NCBI GenBank assembly: GCA_920105805.1
Contig: CAKKTI010000014.1
Coordinates: 3,683 to 67,682 of the forward strand
Length of the DNA stretch: 64,000 nt
Origin: Condylostoma magnum
Lineage: Eukaryota > Ciliophora > Heterotrichea > Heterotrichida > Condylostomatidae
Reading direction: 5' to 3'
A program made the position numbers and the translations under genes. Positions within the stretch are counted from its first letter, which is position 1. Each line of letters starts with the position of its first letter. Below are positions 45,282 through 56,520 of this stretch, one piece after another. Under the pieces are notes generated by a model, which did no database searches, was not told where the DNA came from, and saw nothing but the letters and a program-made list of their open reading frames with translations.

Positions 45282-47063
45282 ATGTCTAGTGAATACAAAC
45301 TAATTTCAACTACAGGATCAGCTATTGAGTTTTTGATAAATCCTACAATAGAAAGTATGGGAGATAGTTTAGTCGATGGAAATATGAACTTTATCTCATA
45401 ATTCAACCACTTCATTGATATTTTAGATGAAGAGTCCTATATGACATTTAATAAAGAATTGAGCTATATTAAAAGAGCCATTAGATGTATTACTGAGGTA
45501 ATTACTTATCATTAATTACAACCTATACTTGCAATAAGAGCAGCTAGTGAGACATTGAACTAAGTTTTTAATAAAAGATAAGTTACTATAGAAAGTAATT
45601 TGTATAACCAAAACATAAATATAGAAAATTGGGCGTTTTCTAGTGATGGGAGAAAATCAATTAGAATCGTACGAAATTTTGTAGATGAATAATTGTAATC
45701 TGTAGCTCATATTTCTAAAAGACTAATATGTACTTATCTTATCTCATGAGGAATAATACAGAAAGTAATGCGTATTGAGAAATAACTTATTCCAGTAATA
45801 AGCGTGTAAAATCAAAATTGAAGGGTCTAAAACCTAAATTACTACGCCTAATTTGCAACTGGATTATATGGCCATATTTTAGTAAACATTCTTATAGAAA
45901 AGCGGTGATTTGACATTCTAGGCACTCTAAGCAATAAGGAAACTTTTATAAGATATACACAAATCGATGAAAATTAAATCATTTTTGAAAGCTGAGAAAG
46001 TAAACATCTACAGCCGGCATTTGTTATATTTTTAGACCACTCAAAGTAATCTATTATCTTAGGAATAAGAGGCACAATGTCATTATTTGACATAATATCT
46101 GACTTAATGGGCACTTAAGTCACAATTGAAGTAGGTGGAATAAAAGGGCAAGTTCACTCTGGTATCTTTTAATGTGCTTTGAATATAGAAGCAATAGCAA
46201 AACCTATAATTTTAGACTGTATTCAATAATATACTAATTACTCCATAAAAATTGTAGGTCATAGCTTAGGAGCTGGAACTGGTTCATTAATAACACTTCT
46301 GTGGTCTTAAGAGCCAGCAATAACATAAGCAGGCCTTCATTGCTTTGCTTATTCTCCCCCTTGCATACTAGAACACTAATTTAACCAAATTTTAAACGAC
46401 TATTAGACTTCATGCTGTATTGGAAACGATGTAATAGCTAGAATGTCATTAGGCTCTCTTCATAACGCGTGTAGTGCTATTAAATATTTTAATATAAACG
46501 ATACTAGACTAGGACGATATAGTTCAAAAAGAATCATCATAAATAGAATCGAGAACATACATATGGATTTTGAGGAACTTGAGTCTATTTATTACTAAGT
46601 AAATCAAATGGACTCACATGAACCCTTATGCAGCCCTGGACTTATGTTTTATGTAATGAAGGATAAGCTACATAAAGGATATAATATGTTCAATGCTCGA
46701 TCTAATCATGGATATAAAGCTGCTTTTGTGGATTCATCATATTTTACGTAGATAATTATATCAAGATCCATGATTTTAGATCATTTCCCAGATTTATATG
46801 AAAAATGCTTGAGAAAAACAGAAATTTTATTTAGTAACTAAAATTATCCTAGATACTTCCATACTAACACAAACAGTATAAAACATATCCAGCTTGAGTA
46901 ACTAGCTCCAAATCGTATGTTAATTGGCTCTTTGTCTCGTCTTCTTGTAATATAGTTGATAAAAATTGCTATGTATTTGAAAATGATAAATAAGATATAA
47001 AGCTCATCACTTCTTAACGGTCTTTATCAAACAGGAGTTAAAAAGGTTGATTTATTTTATTAA
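45282..47063 (+). CDS. sn1-specific diacylglycerol lipase-like (class 3 lipase)
   Basis: 593 residues. The catalytic half matches DAGL: SIILGIRGTMSLFDIISDLM (oxyanion/RGTxSxxD block), VHSGIF, nucleophile elbow IVGHSLGAGTGSLITLLW (Ser ~328), then HCFAYSPPCILE (cf. CYAYSPPGG) and GNDVIARMSLGSL (Asp region). The N-terminal ~200 residues lack the four-helix membrane bundle of animal DAGL, so it is more like the beta-type or soluble protist forms. It hydrolyses diacylglycerol to a 2-monoacylglycerol. TGA encodes Trp several times. It ends KKVDLFY before TAA-TGA, the TAA overlapping the convergent gene's stop. Confidence 0.88.
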
Positions 47064-48436
47064 TGAATCCTAATAGACGAGTTTACTCTGTTTTATTAGA
47101 AGATTGTAGGGGTCATTATACGAATTCCAAAAGAATCAGACCAGATTTATTGCAATTCTATAGCATCATGAATTCCTGTATTGACTGCTTTGTATATCAG
47201 ATTTTCAGCATTGTATCTAAATTAGGGTTGGATAAATGGGCATAAGGAGTCCTTGTTTACACTAAATTTTACTATTTTATCTTGTAATTCTGGAGGATAG
47301 TTGTTTTTCCTAATCATTTCTTGTAACTGGTATATATTTACTGTAGAATTGCAAATGAATCCATTTTCTGGAATACTGAATTGTATACCTATTCTTTTGA
47401 GTAAGTCTATATCTCCTTTTTTAAAGACTAATTCCTAACCTAATAGTTTTATAAAGCTATCAAGTAATTCTGTGTAGAATAAAATATAACGTCAGATATA
47501 CTAATCTCATATGTTTTAGTCTGTTAGCCCATTAATGTCAGCCTTTATTTGCTTCCCACTACTTGGCAAATGCGATAAGAAATCATACTGCAAATACTCT
47601 TCAATCTAAAAATCTATGTCCCAAGGTTATATAAATTTTAGCCATACCTCCGTTAAAAAGGTAGGATAGCTTATTAAATTCCCAGTCCAATGATTACTAA
47701 ATTTCCTCAACATTTAGTATAAGTTTTCACTTATTTAATCAAGATAGGAATTTTTATTTAAAGATAGCATTCTCATATTATCAGTTATAATGAACTAAGG
47801 TTTCTACAGGAATAAAATGAAGATATACAAGGCCTCGCATACCATTTTATGAGGAGGATTTAAGTTGCCTTAGTATATATACGGTCTAATAAAAAACTCC
47901 TCACTTAATAAAATCAGCAGCTAGAACGCATTTCCTTATAAATTATTCAAAAGTTTACTATAAAGTATCAAAAGCGGATTTTCATACAAAGTCGCCAAAA
48001 AGATTTAACTATCATTCCAAAAAGCCTCATCTTATATCTTACTTATCTTTGAAACTAGTACAAATAAAAAATAATCTAAAGTTGGCAATTTCAAACTTAT
48101 CTGATCTGTTTTTCCTACTTATAGCAAAGGCAAATTTTAACTAACCCCTTAGCTTTTATACATTTCTGGTAACAATTCTCTACTGAAGCTATGCAGATAC
48201 TATTAAGCCTCAGTGCCAGCAATTATTGTAAAAAGGTTGTTCCCATTCCCAGGCAGTAGCAAGCTTAAAATATCAAATAATAAATCATGGCGCGGTATCA
48301 ACCCTCACTACTAAAGCAGTGTTTCTATAATCTCAGGAATCTAATAATACACGTTTATAAGTTTTTAGCTATTTCTATTCATAACCTGAATCCCTATTCA
48401 ATCTTTCAATTGTTTTGCCTACTTTTAGTAATCCAT
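47060..48436 (-). CDS. SMPD4-like protein (neutral sphingomyelinase 3 family)
   Basis: 458 residues in one frame. RKFSNHWTGNLISYPTFLTE followed by VWLKFIQPWDIDF is the strongest resemblance, matching the SMPD4 block with a WLxYIQPW motif. Surrounding Leu-rich helices and an N-terminal LLPGNGNNLF segment fit. It is much shorter than human SMPD4 (over 800 residues) and lacks an obvious C-terminal membrane segment. SMPD4 localises to ER/nuclear envelope; its enzymatic status is debated. The TAA stop at 47060-47062 overlaps the lipase stop. The family call is moderate, the gene itself secure. Confidence 0.6.
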
Positions 48437-48476
48437 TTTAGCAATTTTTATCGAATATACAAACAGCTTAATAAAA

Positions 48477-49283
48477 CTACAAAGTGATTTTTCAAACTTT
48501 ACTAAATTCTACTAATAGTTTAGAAGCAGATAACACAATTTTTAGATTAGTTTCTTCAATATCATGCGCTCCTTCAACCATTCCGTAGTCTTTAATCTAA
48601 AAATCTTCCTCTAACCTAGACAACCTTAAAGCATCCTCACAACTAATTAAATCACTAATAGCAGCCAAAGCCAGAGTAGTAGACTTAGTGGCAGTTGCTA
48701 TTTACTCCAAAGCTACAAGTTAAAAGCTATTAAGTGACTCTAAATACTGTACTAGCCTCTAGTAACAACTTTAATCCAACTCAGGTGTTTCAAATCCTGT
48801 ATAAAACTAACCTTAACAAGTTTTCAGCTTAATTCCGTACTCATCTTCTATATATTTCATCACTGGGCCTAATTACTGCTCTTATATTTCCCTCAACGCC
48901 TCCTCGTCATCTCTATAACTGACTTAATATTACCATATATTATCATTTTGCATAAACTGCATAATTCTAGTTTCCAAGGACTATCTAATCCCAGTTATCG
49001 GTAAATCAAGCGCAGTACATGAAAGTTGCATCTGTATTAAAATTACCAGAGGCATGGAATGAGGCCTTATAAATTTAAACTAAGCCTGCCACTCCGACGC
49101 TATTCCTGCAGCGATTAAGTGATTAGGCAGCTCTAAAATATTCCTCTCAGGAGTTCTAATAGCTCTGTTATCTAATAAAACCTAAAACCCATGCTGACCT
49201 TCCCCTACACTAGCGTTTTTGTAAAACTTCTGAATGAAATTTCCAGTTTTAAGATCAGGCATAGTTACTGAAAACCTCCTCAT
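48477..49283 (-). CDS. ATPAF2: ATP synthase F1 assembly factor 2 (ATP12-like)
   Basis: 268 residues. Conserved ATP12 features: GFQVLLDNRAIRTPERNILE and LELPNHLIAAGIASEWQAQF followed by RPHSMPLVILIQM near residues 30-85, then the helical C-terminal chaperone domain (ATATKSTTLALAAISDLI and SCEDALRLSRLEEDFQ). ATP12 binds the F1 alpha subunit during assembly in mitochondria. The N-terminus MRRFSVTMPDLKTGNF is short and basic, compatible with a presequence. It ends VWKITL before TAG, and its ATG lies 12 nt past the upstream gene's stop. Confidence 0.87.
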
Positions 49284-49295
49284 TTTTATAGTACA

Positions 49296-50576
49296 TTAAT
49301 TTTCTATGCTAAGATCCACTTGAGTTGCTGGTACTTGCTGCTCCCACGCAATCTGAGGGCTTTGGAAGTCATCAGAGACATCATCTTCAATAATGTAATC
49401 ATTACTTCTGTCATCCTTGCATAAGAAAGGATCTTCCTGTTGGGGTAGTCTTATATCTAGTATTGAGTCACTTAATTCGCTGTAGGAGGCTTGAGGGAAA
49501 ACGTGGTTAAAACCTTTCTTTTTTCTACAAAAGCAGATAAGTTTTGACAGGCATCCACGCTTGTTAAATTTGATATCGAAAGTTGACCTACCGATTTGTA
49601 GGCTGATAGGATGGTTTAAGGGTAAGTACTTGTAACCTCCCAGTAGAGTACCAAATTTGCTATTGAGGTCTTAGATTATTACTTTGTCCTTGTCGTGGAT
49701 GAAAATTGCATGGGAACGACTTACTGATACATCGTTTATTTTTACATCAGACTCATTGCCTCTTCCTAGAATTATCTATGATTTATGCAGAAAAGACACA
49801 ACATGAACTATGTTGTTATTGTCATTTCTTCTGTCTTCTAGGATTATATACGGAGGGTCTGGCTTCTTTATATCGACTAGGCTGTATATTGTGTCTTCTA
49901 TTCTTATTTTGGCTGGGTAGGTGTCCTTACATAGCTCGCAAGCTAAGGATTCCCATTGATATTATACTGAGTAGTCTAAGCATCGCATGTTAAGCTTGTT
50001 TCTTAGTCATTCTTATAGGCATTTTAAGTGACTGTATCGCATTGTGCCAGAACACTTACACGGGGAGATTAAAGGATTCTACATAGAAAATTACTCACCA
50101 AGGCAAATGCGGCAGGGAATTGGAAACTAGGATTATTGGCTAATTAAATGTTACTTCCAAGTTTCACAGTATGGAATTTGGATGTCTTCTGATAAAACTA
50201 TGTCTTTTATTGTTACTTTTACTCTGCCAAATGATAAAAAATCGCCTTTTTACAGTGCATATCCTTTCTTTCTCCTTTTAAATTATAAGTCTTTTACTAT
50301 AATTCAGATTTTTTCATCCGAGTTGGCTTGTATTGCTATTTTTTTATCTGGATTTAAATTACCTTCATTTACAGAGAAAAGGGCAATTTAAGTGCCATAA
50401 TCAAGCATCTCATCGTCGATATTACAAATTTTTATGTCATTATTCACTCTATATAGCTTGAAAGGAGGCTGGCCTATAATCTAAGATTTTTAGTAATGAT
50501 TTGAATCATAATCAAATAATAAATAAGAATCTTTGGTCCATGTAGTTGAGTTCATTCTAAGTTATGGTACAGACAT
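49296..50576 (-). CDS. RING-CH (MARCH-type) and FHA domain protein
   Basis: 426 residues. Residues ~160-240 are a RING-CH/RINGv finger: CRICLGE, SPCKCSGTMRYSHLKCLQEW, CELCKDTYP with the C4HC3 spacing. Residues ~265-340 are an FHA domain: IILGRGNESDVKIND, VSVSRSHAIFIH, DLNSKFGT. The last FHA blocks bind phosphothreonine, and the RING-CH recruits E2 enzymes, so this is a predicted phospho-directed ubiquitin ligase. Unlike membrane MARCH proteins no transmembrane segment is seen. The acidic tail ends VDLSIEN before TAA. The first ~140 residues may hold a further beta domain. Confidence 0.88.
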
Positions 50577-50586
50577 TTTATTAAAA

Positions 50587-51438
50587 TTACTTTAAATAGA
50601 TTTTATCCTTTGCTTTGATAAAGCCAGAATTACAGAAGGCGATAATTCCAAAATGCCCTTTGCTGCCATTTCCATTAATTCTTCTCAGTGTTGCTTCAGG
50701 CTCAAACTCATCTAAATTTTCGTCTTGAGTACTTTCAATCTGATTTTTGCCAATGAATTTGAATTAAGAATCTGCTATTTTAAACTACTTTCAATGATTT
50801 TCTTCAAATTTTAAAGCCTTTTTTACTATTATATTTGGTCTGAAACTAATAATTTGCAAATTATTTCCTTTTGGTATTTCTCTCTGTAATTCTAGAAAAG
50901 AGTCTTCAGAAACTATCAAACATCCAGGATTCTTCTTAAATTTCAGATCTTATGCTTCATTGAATCTAGATTTAATATTTTTTGCCAGAAAGCATGGATT
51001 ATTTAGTCAAATTGTTAACTTATCCTACGTTTAATGCATGTATCTTTAAGCTTTTCCTTTTATGCCTTAATATTCATACTCAAAGACTTCCTCAGTAGTT
51101 TTGCTAATAAAATCAACTACTAAGTGATCATTATTATAAACCATATGTAACTAGCAAGGTTTATCATTTTCATCGAATGTAAAGAATACCCTTATTTGCC
51201 TTAACTATGGAAACTCTTTACTAGTCATAATTTTATCATTAATATCGAATATAGCAAATTCCCTATCCATTACAATTCCTTATTGATCCAATTCAGCATT
51301 AAAAGTGTATATTCCTTGACATCCCTTAACAGGATAGTAAATAATACTTTTTACAATCGGTTACTTTCTCTTCTTACTGAATAAGATATAGAATGAAGCC
51401 ATTAATACTAAGGTGAAAATTATCAGGTATAAGTCCAT
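50587..51438 (-). CDS. MOSC-domain protein, mARC-like
   Basis: 283 residues. An N-terminal membrane segment (LYLIIFTLVLMASFYILF) is followed by the MOSC N-terminal barrel (IIYYPVKGCQGI, GIVMDREFAIFD, IMTSKEFPQLRQI) and the MOSC domain (FRPNIIVKKAL, WKQFKIADSQFKFIG). This matches the mitochondrial amidoxime-reducing component (mARC), an outer-membrane molybdenum enzyme. The Cys-x-Arg-Cys motif supplying the molybdenum ligand in mARC is not seen where expected (FIGKNQIEST instead), so activity is doubtful. It ends KIYLK before TAA, 10 nt before the next ATG. Confidence 0.82.
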
Positions 51439-51472
51439 TTTATTCAGTTTGTGTAATTCAAAAAATAAAAAT

Positions 51473-52567
51473 ATGAAAATCGGTGGGAATAGCAAATCTT
51501 CAAGATTTTTAATTCGGTAAAGAGCTAATAATAATGCCTTAAAGAGACTTATTAGATGAAATTCAATGGATAAAACCTATAAAGAAGCTCCATTACCCCC
51601 CAGAACTTAAAGAAAAGGGAATATTAAAGAAAATCATAATAGAATACAAAATATTTTTAAGAAAATTGGCTCTAGTAGTCTATCAATTGGCTAATCTACC
51701 TGTAATAGTGCTAGGAATAGTATGGAAAATCATAAGTCACTTAATACACAATAAAAGTCGCCTTTATTAAATAGTCGTTAACATTTTACTTTAAGAGAGA
51801 ACTATAATAAATCTATAGGTAATAGTAATAAACTGCTATTCAGTAACATTAAGGAATACAAAATTGCGATAAATGCTAATAAAAGGAATTTGGTTGAGAT
51901 ACAGAGAAAAGCTTTTACTTCATTTAGACATCTTTTAAATATGACGAGTTAATAAAGGAACTAGGTATTGTCTGTTCTATGAAAATAACAGCAAAGAGAA
52001 ATATATAAGAACTTTTTAAATTCTAATACAAGAGCATTTAGTAGACCACTAACTTAACCAAAAACTTATCTAAGCAATTCTAAGCTATTTAACACTTTAT
52101 TAATGCCACAATCCTTTAAAATTCAGTAAAAAATGCAGGAGTTTATGAATAGCTGCAAGTAAGGTAATTGCCTAAGAGTACAGAATTTGATTCAAAAATA
52201 CCCTTTAATCCAGTTTACATATGATAATCTAAACCAATAAGGATTACACTGGGCTGCTAAAAGGAACAACCCCCAACTTGTAGAGCTTTTAATACAGAAC
52301 GGTTGTTATCCTAATGCAAAGGACTTGTCCGGCAGAACTCCTTTATACATGGCCGTCAACTGCAGACAAGTAGAAGCCTCAAAGTCTCTGATAATAAATG
52401 GAGCTGATTTATTTGCCACGGGAAGAAAAAGAGTAAGGTAAATTTGTAGAGATCAACATATACTAAAAGTGCTTAATAGAGCTTTATTATACTTTTGTAT
52501 ACTAAAAATGATGGGAGGATTCAAACAGAGAAGAAACTGCATAGGTTTAAAGGATGTAATAATGTAA
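51473..52567 (+). CDS. Ankyrin-repeat protein
   Basis: 364 residues. The first ~215 residues are basic, Asn/Ser-rich and unrecognised. Residues ~225-330 contain about three ankyrin repeats (GLHWAAKRNNPQLVELLIQN, GRTPLYMAVNCRQVEASKSL, INGADLF), then a short basic end (GGFKQRRNCIGLKDVIM) before TAA. An internal ATG at codon 32 is an alternative start. The stop is 5 nt from the convergent gene's TAA. Confidence 0.75.
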
Positions 52568-52572
52568 ATTGC

Positions 52573-53979
52573 TTATATTAAAGTAAAATTATCTGTTCTA
52601 GTCGCTGACAGTTGAAATTTGAAATTAGGGGGAGGCAGTCTTTTTAACTTCTTTTAAACTTTTGGTTCATTTAAACTAATTTAACTCTCTATCAGGGAAG
52701 ATGCTTATCTCTAGTATCTGTACTTATTCAGAAAAGGAAGGTTACTATTCCGTTACTGTATGGTCTTTAATACACTAACTTTCCTCCTTCGAAGTTTAAA
52801 GCCCGGGGAAGTGGATTTTTACTTATATTTTCTTTGCTGTCTTGAGTGCTTGTATTTAAGTTTAAAGGGTTCTCTGTGTATTTACTGGAACCAACTTACG
52901 TCCGCGATAGTTTAGCCTAATTTATTATCTGCAAACCCAACACTGTAAGACATTCTATGCTTAATTTTTTCAATTTCTTCTAATTCTTTGGACCTATTGT
53001 AATATCTTTGCTAGTCAGCTGCAAAAATTCTTCGCATAAGCCTTCAAGTTTCTTAATTAGTAATTCTCTATGTGAAATTCTCCTTAGAAATTCAGTATAG
53101 CTAAGCTTTCTAGCTAATACACTTTGCGGAGTATTTATATTAGTTTTACTTATTTACAATTTCTTCCACTCCTAGTACTTCGTTTTACTCCTTTACTACA
53201 ATTTACATTTCTATATTCCTAACTGAATTTTTTATTAAAAACCTTTCATGAGGAGTATCTCCTATAACTTATTTTAATTAAAGAGAGAAATCTGTCTTAG
53301 GGTTGAGCTTAGTTCTCTTAGTCACTTAAATCTGCCCATTTACAATAAAGTAAGCTTGGTCGGATGATTAGCCCTCTTTAAATAAGATTGTGTTCTTTTC
53401 AATACTAATTTTTTCAAAGTAATAGCTTAATTTGTGCAATCCTACTTTACTTCATTTAAGGAAAAAAGGTATGTTTTGTAAATACTTAATCTTTTTATCT
53501 AATTTCTTCTCCTCAGCTGCAAGTAAAATGTTCTAAAAATCACTTTTATTCAGCACTGCAAAAACACAGTCTTCCTTGCATTACACAGTAGCAGCTCTGG
53601 GTTAATCATTTATTAGGGCTAATTCCCCAAATGCTGCTCCCTTTTAGTAATAAGCCACTTCTTTTAGGATAGTCTAGTCTTCTTAATATTCCTCTGAATA
53701 AACTTTAGTAGGTATTTATATAGCAACTTCTCCCTTAAGGATTATGTAAAACTTGTTGCCCCTGTCTCCCTTATTGAACAAAACATGCTAAGATTGGTAC
53801 TCTTCTTTATACATAGATCTACAGCATTTTAGGTGAATTGAATCATTACCTTCTTATACAGTGTAATTTCTAAAGAATTCAACAAATTACGTTAATTTTT
53901 TAAGTCTTTTTATTTAGGATTTTTCCCGTATAGTTTTGTCAGTTTCCAATATTTATAAAATTTCATCAAAACTTTCCAT
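52573..53979 (-). CDS. Protein with two cyclic-nucleotide-binding domains
   Basis: 468 residues. The first CNBD (~res 30-165) has VLFNKGDRGNKFYIILKGEV and the phosphate-binding cassette FGELALINDQPRAATV, with the conserved Glu and Arg for the cyclic nucleotide phosphate. The second (~175-330) begins PFFLKWSKVGLHKLSYYF and ILFKEGQSSDQAYFIVNGQI but has a degenerate cassette. A basic, disordered ~130-residue C-terminus follows. It resembles PKA regulatory-like CNBD proteins without a docking domain. The stop TAA is approximate. It starts 29 nt after the channel gene's stop, same strand. Confidence 0.83.
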
Positions 53980-54008
53980 AATAACTCTTTAAATATGTAT
54001 ATTATAAA

Positions 54009-55865
54009 CTACCAGTCCTTATGTTTTCCTTGTATATCATTTAAAGTCCCCTTTTCCCTTCTGATCCTCACCAACATGTCTAGGTCTTCTTTCGCCCTTT
54101 TATTCATTTCTATTCTTTACTAAGCAATTTCCATCAGTTCATTTTTTATTTCAGGAAACTCATTCATAACATCTTTAAACCTCAACGCGTCTAAAACCAG
54201 CAGCTCACTTTCCCCAACACTGCAAACTGTATTAAATCTTGAGCTTCCCACTAATATCTCAATCTCTCCAAAATAACTTCCCTTTAAGTATGATTTATAA
54301 GGAATCCCATCTCCTTATATATAATTAATTCTGCCCTAAGTTAAAAAATACATTTCATCAGGATGCTGTCCCTCTAAATAAATTATCTCATCATTATGAC
54401 ACTGCAAAGGCGTTAGAAAAGGCACAGTTGATATTATAAAAGAAGGATCTTTTCCTATAAAAAACTAAAGTGTTTTGGCAATTCCTCCATACATCTACAA
54501 AGCAGCGTTGTATCTTACACTCCTAGGCAACTCATTGAACAGATTAAGCTTATCAGTCCACGATATGCCTAGTTTAAACGAGTTGTACTTAACTGCTGAC
54601 CTCATTTTGCCCTTAAGTTTCATATCAATACCAGTTTCATTGCAAAATTCATTCAAGGCAATCAATTTATTACTTAGAATTGACTCCCTTGTGTCTATAT
54701 TTGATAAAACAGATGAAAGTGAGCCGATTGTGAAGGAGTAAAAGCCCACTCCAAATATCATTCATATAATAGTTATTGATTTCTCTAGATCAGTTGAGGG
54801 AACAATGTCACCGTAGCCTATAGTAGTAAGAGTAGTAACGGCCCAGTATAGGGCCGTTAAGTATAAGGTTTCAGTATCGGAGTCCAAGTACCCGTATCTA
54901 GTCACCCAGTTATCAGGACTTCCTTCCAAATCTGCTATAAAGTACCAAAAACACCCCATTATGTGCACTATAAAGCACATTGTTATAGTAAATCCTATAA
55001 GTTTTGTTATTCTGGAATTTAATTATAAGAAATCCCGCACTTTTTCTAGGACTTCACTGTTACTGTATGTTTTAAACATTTTAAATACACGGGAAAGTCT
55101 TAGAAGCTTGTATAGGCGAGGCAAACGGGCTAGACGTATTGCTGAGTTATATCTGTTTTCATCGTCTTCTCCATTTTACGACAGATGCTCAATTAAGCTA
55201 AAGGGAATACAAGCTACTAAATCAATAACCATTCAACCTTTAGCATATTTTACTATTATCTTACGGTTACTGTTCTCACATAAGCCATCAGGACGGTAAT
55301 AACTGCTAAAACAGTTGACTATCACATCCAAAAAGAACAAAAAGTCTTGTAATAAGTCTATTATTGTTCACGCATCATAATAAATCGGCTGCATAAATGC
55401 TAGTCTGACTGGCATTATAAGTGCAGTGTAAAGTAGTATTATTACGATTAGAATATCCCAAATTTTCTTAAATTTACTATCAGGGTGAATTAAACAGTTT
55501 AGGGGGAGTTATGCAGATTCATTAAGTATTTTTCTGTAGTATTCTGTACGATTGATTTTATTATCAAGAATTTCACTTAAGTTTTGTTTAAGATTATTGT
55601 TTAGATCTATGAATTCGTATGATGTTCCGTATAGATTGATCTAACTATTGAAGTTTTTCATTGCTTTTCGAGCTTTTATTTTGAAGAAAGCTCGTTTTCA
55701 TAGTTGTTTTGCTTTGGATTAATTAGATTAATTTTAAGAAACTGATTATAATTGTAGACTATTATTTAAACTATTCATATGAGATTCAAGCTTTCAGGTT
55801 TTCATTAGATCTTCGTTTTCCTGTGTATCAAGAGCATCTCCTGGGTAAATTTTTCCAATTTTCAT
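54009..55865 (-). CDS. Voltage-gated K+ channel with CNBD (CNG/HCN/EAG-like)
   Basis: 618 residues. The cytosolic N-terminus (~res 1-145) precedes S1-S6: S1 IWDILIVIILLYTALIM, S4 IRLARLPRLYKLLRLSRVFK with regularly spaced Arg/Lys, and the pore helix and filter ALYWAVTTLTTIGYGDIVP (K+ selective). A C-linker and CNBD (~res 470-590: IIYLEGQHPDEMYFLTQGRI, YFGEIEILVGSSRF) follow. The cassette Arg is present in a variant context. Such channels set membrane potential and ciliary beating in ciliates. It ends KGKHKDW before TAG. TGA is read as Trp in the S2-S3 region and others. Confidence 0.92.
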
Positions 55866-55896
55866 TATAAAAATGTACTAAAAAATAATTTACATT

Positions 55897-56418
55897 CTAA
55901 TTTAATCTTGTACTGCTAGTATAGGGGTTGACTTAACAATCTAATGAGGAATTTCTGGAAATCTTTTATGAATGCATTGAGGGTGTCATTAGATTAGAAA
56001 CTAAACTTGCTTGGCTTTTATAATTTTTCTATTCAGGGATCCAATAATCTAGGTCTTTTACTAGTTGCTTATTGCTTTAACTCTCTAAGTCTTATCTGTT
56101 ACCTTTTCTAAAAATTGATTAACTGTAATTTCCTGTAATAGGATTTGGTCTTACGGGAAGAAATGGCTACTTTGTTATTTATTTTGGCTCAGTTCTTTCA
56201 GGAATTTCAACTTAACGGCAAGAAGGTCTTCACTCTGGTTTAGAGTTGTTTGATTGAGGACTAAAATGTCTTCTTCCTCGCACTGCTTCTAATCCTGTAT
56301 GTGTAGTTGTCAGCAAGGTCTTTATATCTGGTTATTTATTAGCAAATCTCTTTATCGATTTCTGCTTTAGTCTAAATTTACTAGGAGAAGCCCCTTATCA
56401 TTCCTCTATTCTATCCAT
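55897..56418 (-). CDS. Small basic protein or cytosolic tail, unrecognised
   Basis: 173 residues, rich in Ser, Lys, Arg, Pro and Gln and probably disordered (PSKFRLKQKSIKRFANKQPD, VRPNPITGNYSQSIFRKGN), ending TSSTRLN before TAG. It lies 31 nt upstream of the channel ATG. It is in the same frame as the giant membrane protein directly upstream, with only TAA/TAG between. It could therefore be a separate gene or that protein's cytosolic C-terminus. Confidence 0.55.
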
Positions 56419-56520
56419 TTTATTATAAGTTGGAAATATGTTATTTACATTAGTTACATAATAAATTTCCAATGAATCTTATGCAAAATCATTAAATGAT
56501 TATAAAATGAATAAAGATTA

